Translations under genes and position numbers: made by a program | Notes under the pieces: generated by a model | Database searches by the model: none | Seen by the model: only the letters and a program-made list of their open reading frames with translations | What the model was told of the DNA's origin: nothing | Shown: one piece after another, positions 56,411-64,000 of the stretch | How the letters are laid out: the number at the start of each line of letters is the position of its first letter | How positions within the stretch are numbered: the first letter of the stretch is position 1 | Assembly: GCA_044221335.1 (NCBI GenBank) | Contig: JBGAPI010000005.1 | Span: 90,860 to 154,859 of the forward strand | Origin: JBGAPI01 sp044221335 | Lineage (GTDB): Bacteria > Pseudomonadota > Gammaproteobacteria > Xanthomonadales > Ahniellaceae | Reading direction: 5' to 3' | DNA: 64,000 bases

Positions 56411-57874
56411 CTACTCTCTCCAGCTGTGCCCGTGCCGCTCGGTGAGCGAGATCGCCGCGTTCGGTCCCCAGGTGCCGGAGACGTACTGTTTCGGTTGCAT
56501 CTGGTTGTGGCGCCAGCCCGAGAAGATCGCATCGACCCACTGCCATGCGGTCTCGGTCTCGTCGCGGCGGACGAACAGCGTGCCGTTGCCCTCGATCGCG
56601 TCGAGGTACAGGCGTTCGTAGGCGAGGCGGCGCCGGGTCTGGGAGAAGGCGTCGTGCAGGTCGAGGTCGAGCGCCACCTGCGAGAGCTTCAGGCCATCGC
56701 GATCGAGGCCCGGTGTCTTGTTCATCAGCATCAGCGAGATCCGTTCCTCCGGCTGCAGCTGGATCACCAGGGCGTTCGGCTCCACCAGGGCACCGCCGCG
56801 AGCGAAGATCGAGTGCGGCACGGCGCGGAACTGCAGGTAGATCTCGGTCGATCGGCGCGGCATGCGCTTGCCCGTGCGCAGGTAGAACGGCACCCCGGAC
56901 CAGCGCCAGTTGTCGATGTGGGCGCGCAGCGCGACGAAGGTCTCCGTGCTGCTGGCGCGCCCGAGTTCGTCGCGATAGCCCTTCACCGCGGCACCGTCGA
57001 TCGCGCCGGCACTGTACTGGCCGGCGACGCTGTGGCTGCCGACGTCGTCCGCACCGATCGCCCGGAGCGAGCGCAGCACCTTGATCTTCTCGTTGCGCAC
57101 GGAGCTCGGGTCGAACTGGGCCGGCGGCTCCATCGCGGTCAGGCAGACCAGTTGCAGGAGATGATTCTGCAGCATGTCGCGCATCGCGCCGGAATGGTCG
57201 TAGTAGTCGCCGCGGCCCTCGACGCCGATGGTCTCGGCGACGGTGATCTGTACCTGCTCGATGTGGCGCGCGTTCCAAAGCGGCTCGAACAGCGCGTTGC
57301 CGAAACGCAGCGCCAGCAGGTTCTGCACGCCTTCCTTGCCGAGGTAGTGGTCGACGCGGAACACCCGGTCCTCGTCGAACACCGCAGCGACGCCGTCATT
57401 GATCGCGATCGCGCTGGCGAGATCGTGGCCGATCGGCTTCTCCAGCAGCACGCGGGTACCGGCTCCGCCGAGGCCGGCGGCGCCGAGCGCGGTACAGGTC
57501 GGCGCGTAGAAGCGCGGCGCGGTCGACAGGTGGTAGACGACGTCGCCGCGGCGCAGCCGGTTGACATGGTCGGCGAGCGCGCCCATCTGCGTGGCGTCGT
57601 CGACCGAGGCGGGCTGGTAGTGGACGCGGGCCAGCAGGTCGCGGATCGCGGCATCGCTGCGCTCCCCGGGCGCGACCCGCTGCTCGATGGTCTTGCCCAC
57701 CGACTCGCGGAAGCCGGCCTCGTCGAGCGCGCTGCGGGCGGTGCCGAGGATCGACAGGTCCTGCGGCAGCAGCCCGTCGCGCGACAGTCCGAACAGCGAG
57801 GGCAGCAGCATGCGCTGCGCTAGGTCGCCGGTGGCACCGAAGATCACCAGCAGGGAGGCGGGTTGGGCGGGCAT
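56411..57874 (-). CDS. zwf: Glucose-6-phosphate 1-dehydrogenase
   Basis: 487 residues. It oxidises G6P with NADP to 6-phosphogluconolactone and is the entry to the Entner-Doudoroff and pentose phosphate routes. Visible: the N-terminal nucleotide motif LVIFGATGDLAQRMLLPSLF, the catalytic RVDHYLGKEGVQNLLALRF, LLEKPIGHDLASA, and the C-terminal VDAIFSGWRHNQMQPKQY. It is the promoter-proximal gene of the block. No HexR-type operator was recognised upstream. The stop codon is the TAG of a GTAG-type REP. Confidence 0.97.
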   Translation of the reverse strand: MPAQPASLLVIFGATGDLAQRMLLPSLFGLSRDGLLPQDLSILGTARSALDEAGFRESVGKTIEQRVAPGERSDAAIRDLLARVHYQPASVDDATQMGALADHVNRLRRGDVVYHLSTAPRFYAPTCTALGAAGLGGAGTRVLLEKPIGHDLASAIAINDGVAAVFDEDRVFRVDHYLGKEGVQNLLALRFGNALFEPLWNARHIEQVQITVAETIGVEGRGDYYDHSGAMRDMLQNHLLQLVCLTAMEPPAQFDPSSVRNEKIKVLRSLRAIGADDVGSHSVAGQYSAGAIDGAAVKGYRDELGRASSTETFVALRAHIDNWRWSGVPFYLRTGKRMPRRSTEIYLQFRAVPHSIFARGGALVEPNALVIQLQPEERISLMLMNKTPGLDRDGLKLSQVALDLDLHDAFSQTRRRLAYERLYLDAIEGNGTLFVRRDETETAWQWVDAIFSGWRHNQMQPKQYVSGTWGPNAAISLTERHGHSWRE

Positions 57875-58016
57875 CGCGGACTCGTCGACGGTGGAAGCGT
57901 GGAGGGTAATCGTGCCTGGGGTGGGGTGGGGGTGTATACGATTTCAGGGCGGGGGCCGGGGGCTGAGGGCTCAAACTTTCGAGTTCGGTTCCTGGGTCTT
58001 GGCCTTCGCTTCGTCG

Positions 58017-58037
58017 GGGCTCAGGGCTCAGGGCTCA
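58017..58037. repeat. Heptanucleotide repeat GGGCTCA x3
   Basis: Three exact units ending 25 bp before inverted-repeat copy 6, mirroring the arrangement in the glk-edd gap. Confidence 0.85.
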
Positions 58038-58062
58038 GCGAAGGCAGTGTCCGCTCATTCCC

Positions 58063-58174
58063 CGTCATTGCGAGGAGGAGCGCAGCGACGACGAAGCAAC
58101 CCAGCGCCTTTGCTTTGGCTCTGGCGCGACGAAGAGCAGAGACGCTGGAGTGCTTCGCTGCGCTCGCAATGACG
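58063..58174. repeat. About 100-bp inverted-repeat element, copy 6
   Basis: Left arm CGTCATTGCGAGGAGGAGCG, right arm GCTTCGCTGCGCTCGCAATG plus ACG, with paired inner segments GCGCCTTTGCT / AGAGACGCT. It lies between zwf and the hydrolase gene. Confidence 0.85.
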
Positions 58175-58304
58175 GGTTTTCGAATTTCTGGGCACTGGGC
58201 CGTTCAGCCCTCAGCCCTCGCCAATTACACGTGTCACTTCGAAACCGCCCCACGCCGTCGCTACGATGCACCCCGTCGCGAATCGTCGCGAATCGGGAAT
58301 ATCG

Positions 58305-59771
58305 ATGAGAAATCTTGCAATCGGAATGGGCGCGGCGGCGCTGGTGCTGCTGGCGCCGGTCGCGCAGGCGCGGACGCTGGGAAGCATGGAGTTCAGTCCC
58401 TGCACGCTGACGCTGACGGCCGGTCTCGGCTCGGTGGAGGCGCAGTGCGGGAAGCTCAGCGTGCCGGAGAATCGCGCCGACGCGGACGGCCGCAAGATCG
58501 ATCTCGCGATCGCCTGGGTGCCGTCGAAGGCGGCCGATCCGGCGTCGGATCCGGTGTTCATGCTGGCCGGCGGCCCGGGCCAGGCGGCGCTCGAGACCTT
58601 TCCGCAGATCGCGCAGGCCTTCCGCGAGGTGCTGAAGAAGCGCCACGTGATCCTGGTCGACCAGCGCGGCACCGGCAAGTCCAATCCGCTGGTCTGCAAG
58701 AACGCCGCCGACGGCAGCGCGATCCCGGAGGGTGACGAGACGCTGGAGTTCGCCGCGAAGTTCGCCGCCGACTGTGCCGCCGGTCTCGGTGCCGACCCGA
58801 GGTACTACACGACTACCGATGGCATCGAGGACCTCGACGCGGTGCGAGCGGCGATCGGCGCCGACCGGATCAACCTGATGGGGGTGTCCTATGGCACCCG
58901 CGTCGCGCAGACCTACCTGAAGCGCTTCCCCGAGCATGTCCGTACCGTGCTGCTGGACGGCGTGGTGCCGCAGAGCCTGATCCTCGGCTCCGAGCACTCG
59001 CGCAACCTGGAGAACGCGCTCGACCTCAACTTCGAGCGCTGCCAGAAGGACGCGTTGTGCAAGGAGCGCTTCGGTTCGCCGCGCGCGCACCTCGACGAGC
59101 TCTACCGCGAACTGAAGGCGCATCCGCGGATGGTGAAGTTCCGCGACCCGGCCACCGGCGAGGAGCGCGAGGAGAAGTTCAACGTCGCCGCCGTGGCCGC
59201 CGTGGTGCGCCTGTACGCCTACGCGCCGGTCGCCGCCGGCATGCTGCCGCTGATCCTCAACGAGGCGGCGAACGGGCACCCTGAAGCGCTGATGGCGCAG
59301 TCGAAGATGCTGCGCTCGATGCTCGGCGAATCGTTCAACTCCGGCATGCAGCTGTCGGTATTGTGCAGCGAGGACGTCGACCAGCTGAAGGTCGATCCGG
59401 CCGTCGAGAACACCACGCTCGGCAACGAAATCGCGGCCATCCTGATCGCTCAGTGCAAGTCCTGGCCGCACCGCGACACTCCGGCCGGATTCCATGACCC
59501 CGTCCAGTCCGACAAGCCGGTGCTGCTGATCTCCGGCGAATTCGACCCGGTGACCCCGCCGCGCTACGGCGACGAGGTCGCGAAGACCCTGGCGACCTCG
59601 CGGCACCTCGTCGTGAAGGGTGCCGGCCACAACGTGATCGGTTCGGGCTGCATGCCGAAGCTGTTCGGCGAATTCGTCAAGACCGCCGATCCCAAGGCCC
59701 TCGACGCGAAGTGCCTCGACGACATCACCTACGCCGCCCCCTTCGTAGGCTATTACGGCTGGGAGCCCTAG
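58305..59771 (+). CDS. Exported alpha/beta hydrolase (tripeptidyl/prolyl aminopeptidase-like)
   Basis: 488 residues from ATG 58305, preferred because it opens a signal peptide (MRNLAIGMGAAALVLLAPVA, cleavage near AQA). The catalytic core is typical of the S33/TAP-like family: oxyanion region FMLAGGPGQAALE, VDQRGTGKSNPL, nucleophile INLMGVSYGTRVAQTY, and C-terminal SGEFDPVTPPRYGDE (Asp) and VKGAGHNVIG (His). Seven or so cysteines suggest disulfides. It probably trims peptides in the periplasm or outside the cell; the substrate is not evident. It is co-directional with the ABC transporter genes 89 bp downstream. Confidence 0.88.
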   Translation: MRNLAIGMGAAALVLLAPVAQARTLGSMEFSPCTLTLTAGLGSVEAQCGKLSVPENRADADGRKIDLAIAWVPSKAADPASDPVFMLAGGPGQAALETFPQIAQAFREVLKKRHVILVDQRGTGKSNPLVCKNAADGSAIPEGDETLEFAAKFAADCAAGLGADPRYYTTTDGIEDLDAVRAAIGADRINLMGVSYGTRVAQTYLKRFPEHVRTVLLDGVVPQSLILGSEHSRNLENALDLNFERCQKDALCKERFGSPRAHLDELYRELKAHPRMVKFRDPATGEEREEKFNVAAVAAVVRLYAYAPVAAGMLPLILNEAANGHPEALMAQSKMLRSMLGESFNSGMQLSVLCSEDVDQLKVDPAVENTTLGNEIAAILIAQCKSWPHRDTPAGFHDPVQSDKPVLLISGEFDPVTPPRYGDEVAKTLATSRHLVVKGAGHNVIGSGCMPKLFGEFVKTADPKALDAKCLDDITYAAPFVGYYGWEP

Positions 59772-59860
59772 CAGCCTGCCTTAGCGGATGAACTTCTTTC
59801 GTGGCGCGGAGCGCCACTTTCGGATTTCGCGCTGCGAATTCCGCCTGGAGCAAGACACTC

Positions 59861-60607
59861 ATGCTTGAAGTAAGCGACCTCCACAAGTCGTTCAAGACCA
59901 AGACCGGTACGGTCAAGGCGGTGGACGGCGTCACCTTCACCGCCAAGGACGGCGAGATCACCGGCCTGCTCGGTCCCAACGGCGCCGGCAAGACCACGAC
60001 GCTGCGCATGCTCTACACCCTGATGGCGCCTGAACGCGGCAGCGTCCGGGTCGACGGCATCGATGCGGCGCTCGACGCCAACCGCGTCCGCAGCAAGCTC
60101 GGCGTGCTGCCGGACGCGCGCGGCGTCTACAAGCGCCTCACCGCGCGCGAGAACATCGCCTACTTCGGCCGCCTGCAGGGGCTCGACGAGGCGACCATCG
60201 CGCGCCGCTGCAGCACGCTGTCGGAGGCGCTGGGGATGAGCGAATTCATCGACCGCCGGACCGAGGGCTTCTCCCAGGGCCAGCGCACCAAGACCGCGAT
60301 CGCGCGGGCCATGGTGCACGACCCGAAGAACGTGCTGCTGGACGAGCCGACCAACGGCCTCGACGTGATGACGACGCGGGCGATGCGCGACTTCCTGAAG
60401 CGACTGCGCTCGGAGGGTCGTTGCGTGCTGTTCTCCAGCCACATCATGCAGGAGGTCGCCGCACTCTGCGACCGCATCGTGGTGATCGCGCACGGCAAGG
60501 TCATGGCCGACGGCTCGGTCGAAGAACTGCGCGCCCAGGCGGGCGAGACCAACCTCGAAGACGCTTTCGTCAAGATCATCGGCTCCGCGGAGGGCCTGCA
60601 CGCATGA
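59861..60607 (+). CDS. ABC transporter ATP-binding protein (NatA-like)
   Basis: 248 residues. Walker A is GLLGPNGAGKTTTLRML, the signature region is GFSQGQRTKTAIARAM (FSQGQ in place of LSGGQ), Walker B is NVLLDEPTNGLD, and the switch histidine is in LFSSHIMQEVAAL. The order and sequence style match NatA-type ATPases of ABC-2 exporters. Its stop overlaps the permease ATG (ATGA), so the two form one exporter. The substrate is unknown; NatAB in Bacillus exports sodium, but most relatives are uncharacterised. Confidence 0.93.
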   Translation: MLEVSDLHKSFKTKTGTVKAVDGVTFTAKDGEITGLLGPNGAGKTTTLRMLYTLMAPERGSVRVDGIDAALDANRVRSKLGVLPDARGVYKRLTARENIAYFGRLQGLDEATIARRCSTLSEALGMSEFIDRRTEGFSQGQRTKTAIARAMVHDPKNVLLDEPTNGLDVMTTRAMRDFLKRLRSEGRCVLFSSHIMQEVAALCDRIVVIAHGKVMADGSVEELRAQAGETNLEDAFVKIIGSAEGLHA

Positions 60608-61779
60608 GTCCGATCTTCGCCATCTTCCTCAAGGAAATGACCGAGACCCTGCGCGACCGGCGCACGGTGTTCAACGCCTTCGTGATGGGGCCGCTGCTGT
60701 CCCCGCTGCTGTTCATCGGCATGCTGTCGATGACCGCCAGCAAGCTGTCCGACCAGGCGGAGAAGCGCCTCGCGCTGCCGGTCGTCGGCGCGGAGAATGC
60801 GCCGCAGCTGATCGAATGGCTGAAGGGCCAGAGCGTCGACATCAAGGAGCCGCCGGCGGATCCCGAGCGCGCGCTGCGCGACAAGGATGTCGACGTCGTG
60901 CTCCGGATCGGCAAGGACTTCCCGGAGCAGTGGCGCAAGTCGCTGCCGGCACCGATCGAGGTGATGCGCGACAGTTCCAATCGCGATGCCGCGGTTGCCA
61001 CCGAGCGGGTCGAGAACCTGCTCGAGAGCTACGGTCGCACGGTCGGCGCCCTCCGGCTGGTCGCGCGCGGCCTGCTGCCGGCGGTGGCCACGCCGCTGCA
61101 GATCACCCACCGTGATGCCGCCACCCTGCAGAGCCGCAGCGGCGAGTTCCTGTCCTTCCTGCCCTACCTGCTGCTGCTGACCGGCTTCCTGGGGGGCGGC
61201 TTCCTGGCGATGGACGCCACCGCCGGCGAGCGCGAGCGGCAGTCGCTGGAGCCGCTGCTGGTGAACCCGATGGCGCGCGGCGCGATCATGAGCGGCAAGC
61301 TCGCCGCCGTCGCCGCCTTCGCGATGATCTCCCTGGCGCTGACGATGATCTCGTTCAAGGTGTGCCTCGGCATGTCCTCGCCGGAAAAGCTCGGTGTCGC
61401 GCTGAAGCTGTCCTGGCCGACGGTGGCGCAGATGTTCGTCGTGCTGCTGCCGATCGTGATCTTCGGCGGCTCGCTGCTCACCCTGCTGTCGGCCTTCGCG
61501 AAGAGCTACAAGGAGGCGCAGAGCTACATGTCGCTGCTGATGCTGCTGCCGATGATCCCGACGTTGCTGCTGATGATCTACCCGGTGAAGACCAAGCTGT
61601 GGATGCTGGCGGTGCCCTTCCTGGCGCAGAACCAGCTGATCATGATGCTGCTGCGCGGCGAGACCGTCCTGCCGGTGCAGTGGCTGACCGGCATCGGCGC
61701 GGGCCTCGCGGCGGCCAGTCTGGTCTGGCTGATCGCGGCGAGGTTGTATCACCGCGAACAGCTGGCGGTGTCGACCTGA
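60604..61779 (+). CDS. ABC-2 type permease (NatB-like)
   Basis: 391 residues. There is an N-terminal helix after the amphipathic FLKEMTETLRDRRTVFNAFV, then a periplasmic loop of about 130 residues (QLIEWLKGQSVDIKEPPADP), and a block of five to six helices from about residue 180 (FLPYLLLLTGFLGGGFLAMD, VAAFAMISLALTMISFKVC, MFVVLLPIVIFGGSLLTLL). TAGERERQSLEPLLVNPMAR is the cytoplasmic coupling segment seen in NatB/ABC-2 permeases. It pairs with the overlapping ATPase gene. A long hairpin follows 56 bp after the stop. Confidence 0.92.
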   Translation: MSPIFAIFLKEMTETLRDRRTVFNAFVMGPLLSPLLFIGMLSMTASKLSDQAEKRLALPVVGAENAPQLIEWLKGQSVDIKEPPADPERALRDKDVDVVLRIGKDFPEQWRKSLPAPIEVMRDSSNRDAAVATERVENLLESYGRTVGALRLVARGLLPAVATPLQITHRDAATLQSRSGEFLSFLPYLLLLTGFLGGGFLAMDATAGERERQSLEPLLVNPMARGAIMSGKLAAVAAFAMISLALTMISFKVCLGMSSPEKLGVALKLSWPTVAQMFVVLLPIVIFGGSLLTLLSAFAKSYKEAQSYMSLLMLLPMIPTLLLMIYPVKTKLWMLAVPFLAQNQLIMMLLRGETVLPVQWLTGIGAGLAAASLVWLIAARLYHREQLAVST

Positions 61780-61835
61780 TCCGCGCTTCGGCCGGTGGGT
61801 TCTGCGATCCGGACGGCCTTGCACTGGTGATGCTC

Positions 61836-61867
61836 CTCCGCACAGGGCCCCTGGGCCCTGTGCGGAG
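61836..61867 (+). terminator. Strong hairpin after the ABC exporter
   Basis: CTCCGCACAGGGCCC (61836-61850) pairs perfectly with GGGCCCTGTGCGGAG (61853-61867), leaving a minimal loop. There is no T-run. It is placed to end natAB transcription before the DUF6600 gene. Confidence 0.65.
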
Positions 61868-61986
61868 TCCCACGCTGAAGCCGAAGTGACCGAACATGTC
61901 CGTGGCACCCCAAACGCAGCGGCGGTTCAGCTAGCCTGCGTTGAGATAGCACCATCACCACCGCCATCTCGATCAGGGAGACCGCC

Positions 61987-64000
61987 ATGGCCATGAATTT
62001 CCGACCTTGGGTACTGGGCGTCGTCGCCTTGCTCGCCTGGGGCAGCGTCCGCGCCGATTCCGACGACGACGACCCGCCGAGCCGGGTCGCGCGCCTGTCC
62101 TTCCTCGCCGGCGACGTCAGCTTCGCGCCCGGCGGCGAGCGCGAATTCAGCCAGGCCTTCCTCAACCGGCCGCTGATCCGCGGCGACCGGCTGTGGACCG
62201 ACCGCGACGCCCGCGCCGAGCTGCAGACCGGTCCGGCGGCATTCCGGATGGACGAGCAGACCTCGCTCGAGCTGCTGGAGATGTCCGACCGCCGCGTGCA
62301 GGTCGAGCTCACGCAGGGCACGCTGAACCTGAATCTGCGCCGCAACGCCGATCGTGACGTCTACGAGATCGACACGCCGACCCTGGCGCTGGAGATCACC
62401 GAGCCGGGCGAATACCGGATCGACGTCGACCCGCGCGGGCGCTACACCGAGGTCCTGGTGTGGGACGGTCGGGCCCTGGCCTACGGCGACCGTTCCAGCT
62501 TCCGCCTGCAGGATGGCGACGCGGTGCGCTTCCAGAGCGCCGACCTCAATCAATACCAGGCCTTCGACCTGCCGCGGCCGGACGACTTCGACCGCTTCTG
62601 CCAGGAGCGCGAGAGCCGCTGGAGCCGGTCGGTGTCGGCGCGCTACGTGCCGGACGACCTGATCGGCTACACCGACCTCGACGACAACGGCAGCTGGACC
62701 ACGGTCACGACCTACGGCTCGGTGTGGTTCCCGACCCGCGTCGCATCCGACTGGGCGCCGTACCGCTACGGCCGTTGGATCTGGCAGGACCCGTGGGGCT
62801 GGACCTGGGTCGACGATGCCCCGTGGGGCTTCGCGCCGTTCCACTACGGCCGCTGGGTGAGCGTCAACAATCGCTGGGGCTGGGTGCCGTGCCCGCCGCG
62901 GTCGCGCGCGATCTACGCACCGGCGCTGGTGGTGTTCGCCGGCGGCGGCAACTGGTATGCCGGCTACTCCGGTCGCGGTGCGCCGGTCGGCTGGTTCCCG
63001 CTCGGTCCGCGCGACGTCTACGTGCCGTCCTACCGCGTCAGCCAGAACTACTTCACCCGGATCAACGTCAACAACACGGTGATCAACAACACCGTGATCG
63101 TGAACGTCTGGGGCGACTACTCGCGCGGCCGCGGCTTCGAGAGCTACGACTACATGCACCGCCGCAGCACGGGGGCCTGGACCGCGGTCTCGGCCGAGGA
63201 CTTCAGCAGCGCCCGCCGCTTCCAGCGCAACTCCTTCGTGCGGATCGACGCCGCGGGCTCGGCCCGCGCGCAGGTCGTTCGCGCCGCCCAGGTCGCACCG
63301 CAGCAGCGCAGCCTCTGGGGTTCGGAGGGCGCCGGGCGAAGCGTGGCTCCTTCGCGCGAAGTGCTCGATCGCCAGGTGGTTTCCCGCCACCAGCCGCCTG
63401 CCGCGCCGCCGTCCTGGGACGCCCGTCGCGACTACTTCAACCGCAACCCGGGCACCGGCATCAGCCGCTCGCAGGAACGCGACATGCGCGGCAGCCGCGA
63501 GCGCGACACCGGCCAGAACGTGCGGGTGATCAACGCCCAGCAGGTCCAGGAAGTGCGTCGCGACGACCAGCGCCACGGCGGCGGCGACCGCAACCGCGGC
63601 AACGACGCGCGCGACCAGGCCGAGCAGCGGGGCCGCGACGATTACCGCGGCCGCGACTCGGGTCGTCAGCAGCGCGAGGCGGAGCAGCAGCGCCAGCAGC
63701 TCGAGCAGCAGCACGAGCGCCAGGCCGAGCAGGCGCGCGGCGAGACCGATCGCCGCCAGCAGCGCGAGGCGGACCAGCGCCAGCGCGAGCAGAACTACGA
63801 GCAGCAGCGCCAGGCGCAGGGACGCCAGCAGCAGGAGCGCCAGCAGCGCGATGCCGAACAGGCCCAGCAGCGCAACCTCGACCGTCAGCAGCGCGAGCAG
63901 GAGCGTCAGCAGCAGGAGGACCAGCAGCGCAACTACGAGCGCCAGCAGCGCCAGCAGCAGGATGAGCAGCAGCGCAGTCTCGAGCGCCAGCAGCGCCAGC
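61987..64000 (+). CDS. Exported FecR-like/DUF6600 protein with Arg/Gln-rich tail (3' partial)
   Basis: The frame from ATG 61987 is open to the window end (671 codons), so the gene is truncated on the right; overlapping frames here are shadows. A signal peptide (VLGVVALLAWGSVRADS) precedes a FecR-like domain (about 30-190; RLSFLAGDVSFAPGGEREFS, LLEMSDRRVQVELTQGTLNL). A W/Y/G-rich DUF6600 region follows (about 255-310; YRYGRWIWQDPWGWTWVDDA, then FHYGRWVSVNNRWGWVPCPP). From about residue 550 the protein is almost only R, Q, E and D in QQR/RQQ runs, probably a highly charged helix. Function is unknown; it probably acts in the periplasm or envelope. Confidence 0.85.
   Translation, partial: MAMNFRPWVLGVVALLAWGSVRADSDDDDPPSRVARLSFLAGDVSFAPGGEREFSQAFLNRPLIRGDRLWTDRDARAELQTGPAAFRMDEQTSLELLEMSDRRVQVELTQGTLNLNLRRNADRDVYEIDTPTLALEITEPGEYRIDVDPRGRYTEVLVWDGRALAYGDRSSFRLQDGDAVRFQSADLNQYQAFDLPRPDDFDRFCQERESRWSRSVSARYVPDDLIGYTDLDDNGSWTTVTTYGSVWFPTRVASDWAPYRYGRWIWQDPWGWTWVDDAPWGFAPFHYGRWVSVNNRWGWVPCPPRSRAIYAPALVVFAGGGNWYAGYSGRGAPVGWFPLGPRDVYVPSYRVSQNYFTRINVNNTVINNTVIVNVWGDYSRGRGFESYDYMHRRSTGAWTAVSAEDFSSARRFQRNSFVRIDAAGSARAQVVRAAQVAPQQRSLWGSEGAGRSVAPSREVLDRQVVSRHQPPAAPPSWDARRDYFNRNPGTGISRSQERDMRGSRERDTGQNVRVINAQQVQEVRRDDQRHGGGDRNRGNDARDQAEQRGRDDYRGRDSGRQQREAEQQRQQLEQQHERQAEQARGETDRRQQREADQRQREQNYEQQRQAQGRQQQERQQRDAEQAQQRNLDRQQREQERQQQEDQQRNYERQQRQQQDEQQRSLERQQRQ

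Larger units (their letters stand above)
57875..58304. other. Divergent intergenic region with repeats
   Basis: 430 bp between zwf (minus) and the alpha/beta hydrolase (plus). It contains GGGCTCA heptamers (58017-58037) and inverted-repeat copy 6 (58063-58174). The zwf-proximal 80 bp are G-rich (GGGGTGGGGTGGGGGTG), followed by TATAC. No clear promoter pair was assigned. Confidence 0.6.

Overview
The window is very GC-rich (by eye about 70%) and densely packed. It reads like a chromosomal segment of a gammaproteobacterium of the Xanthomonadales (Lysobacterales) type. Supports are GTAG-type REP palindromes, the TAGGAGCGGC repeat style, a zwf-pgl-edd-glk-eda Entner-Doudoroff block, large secreted proteins ending in F-x-x-GFE, and a TonB-dependent receptor. 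This placement is inference from gene content. No rRNA, phage, insertion sequence or CRISPR array is visible. The first gene (kinase/TPR) is cut at the left edge and the last (DUF6600/FecR-like) at the right edge.

Layout. 1-11375: a membrane Ser/Thr kinase with TPRs, a giant secreted multidomain protein, and a lipoxygenase, all plus strand. 11376-22200, minus strand: a 75-bp repeat block, a kinase/ATPase/GAF/diguanylate cyclase fusion, a TonB-dependent receptor, and a BlaR1-like M56 peptidase with its BlaI repressor. A tRNA-Phe with a good promoter lies at 22521. 22775-33333: a tightly packed five-gene operon equivalent to E. coli yehI-yehL-yehM-yehP-yehQ (DUF4132, MoxR AAA+, DUF5682, vWA, SWIM). 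It is the strongest candidate for a poorly understood system here. 33479-39351: a basic secreted protein, a DUF4344 metallopeptidase, the formaldehyde-detoxification pair frmA-fghA, and a beta-helix protein. 39493-46212: secreted proteins, DUF1415, YbaK, EcsC and an unrecognised gene, with a large 47-bp REP array between ybaK and ecsC.

46445-51332: nicotinamide salvage (NMN adenylyltransferase-Nudix, nicotinamide phosphoribosyltransferase) followed by an SPFH protein and an NAD-kinase-like protein. 51363-57874, minus strand: eda, glk, edd, pgl and zwf, a complete glucose-to-pyruvate/GAP Entner-Doudoroff set. Its intergenic gaps hold about 100-bp hairpin elements and heptanucleotide repeats. 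58305-64000: an exported alpha/beta hydrolase, a NatAB-like ABC exporter, and the truncated DUF6600 protein.

Intergenic DNA is dominated by four repeat classes: GTAG-type REP hairpins, tandem arrays built from them (75, 47 and 38 bp units), about 100-bp inverted-repeat elements, and 7-bp tandem repeats. Several of them supply the stop codon of the adjacent gene.
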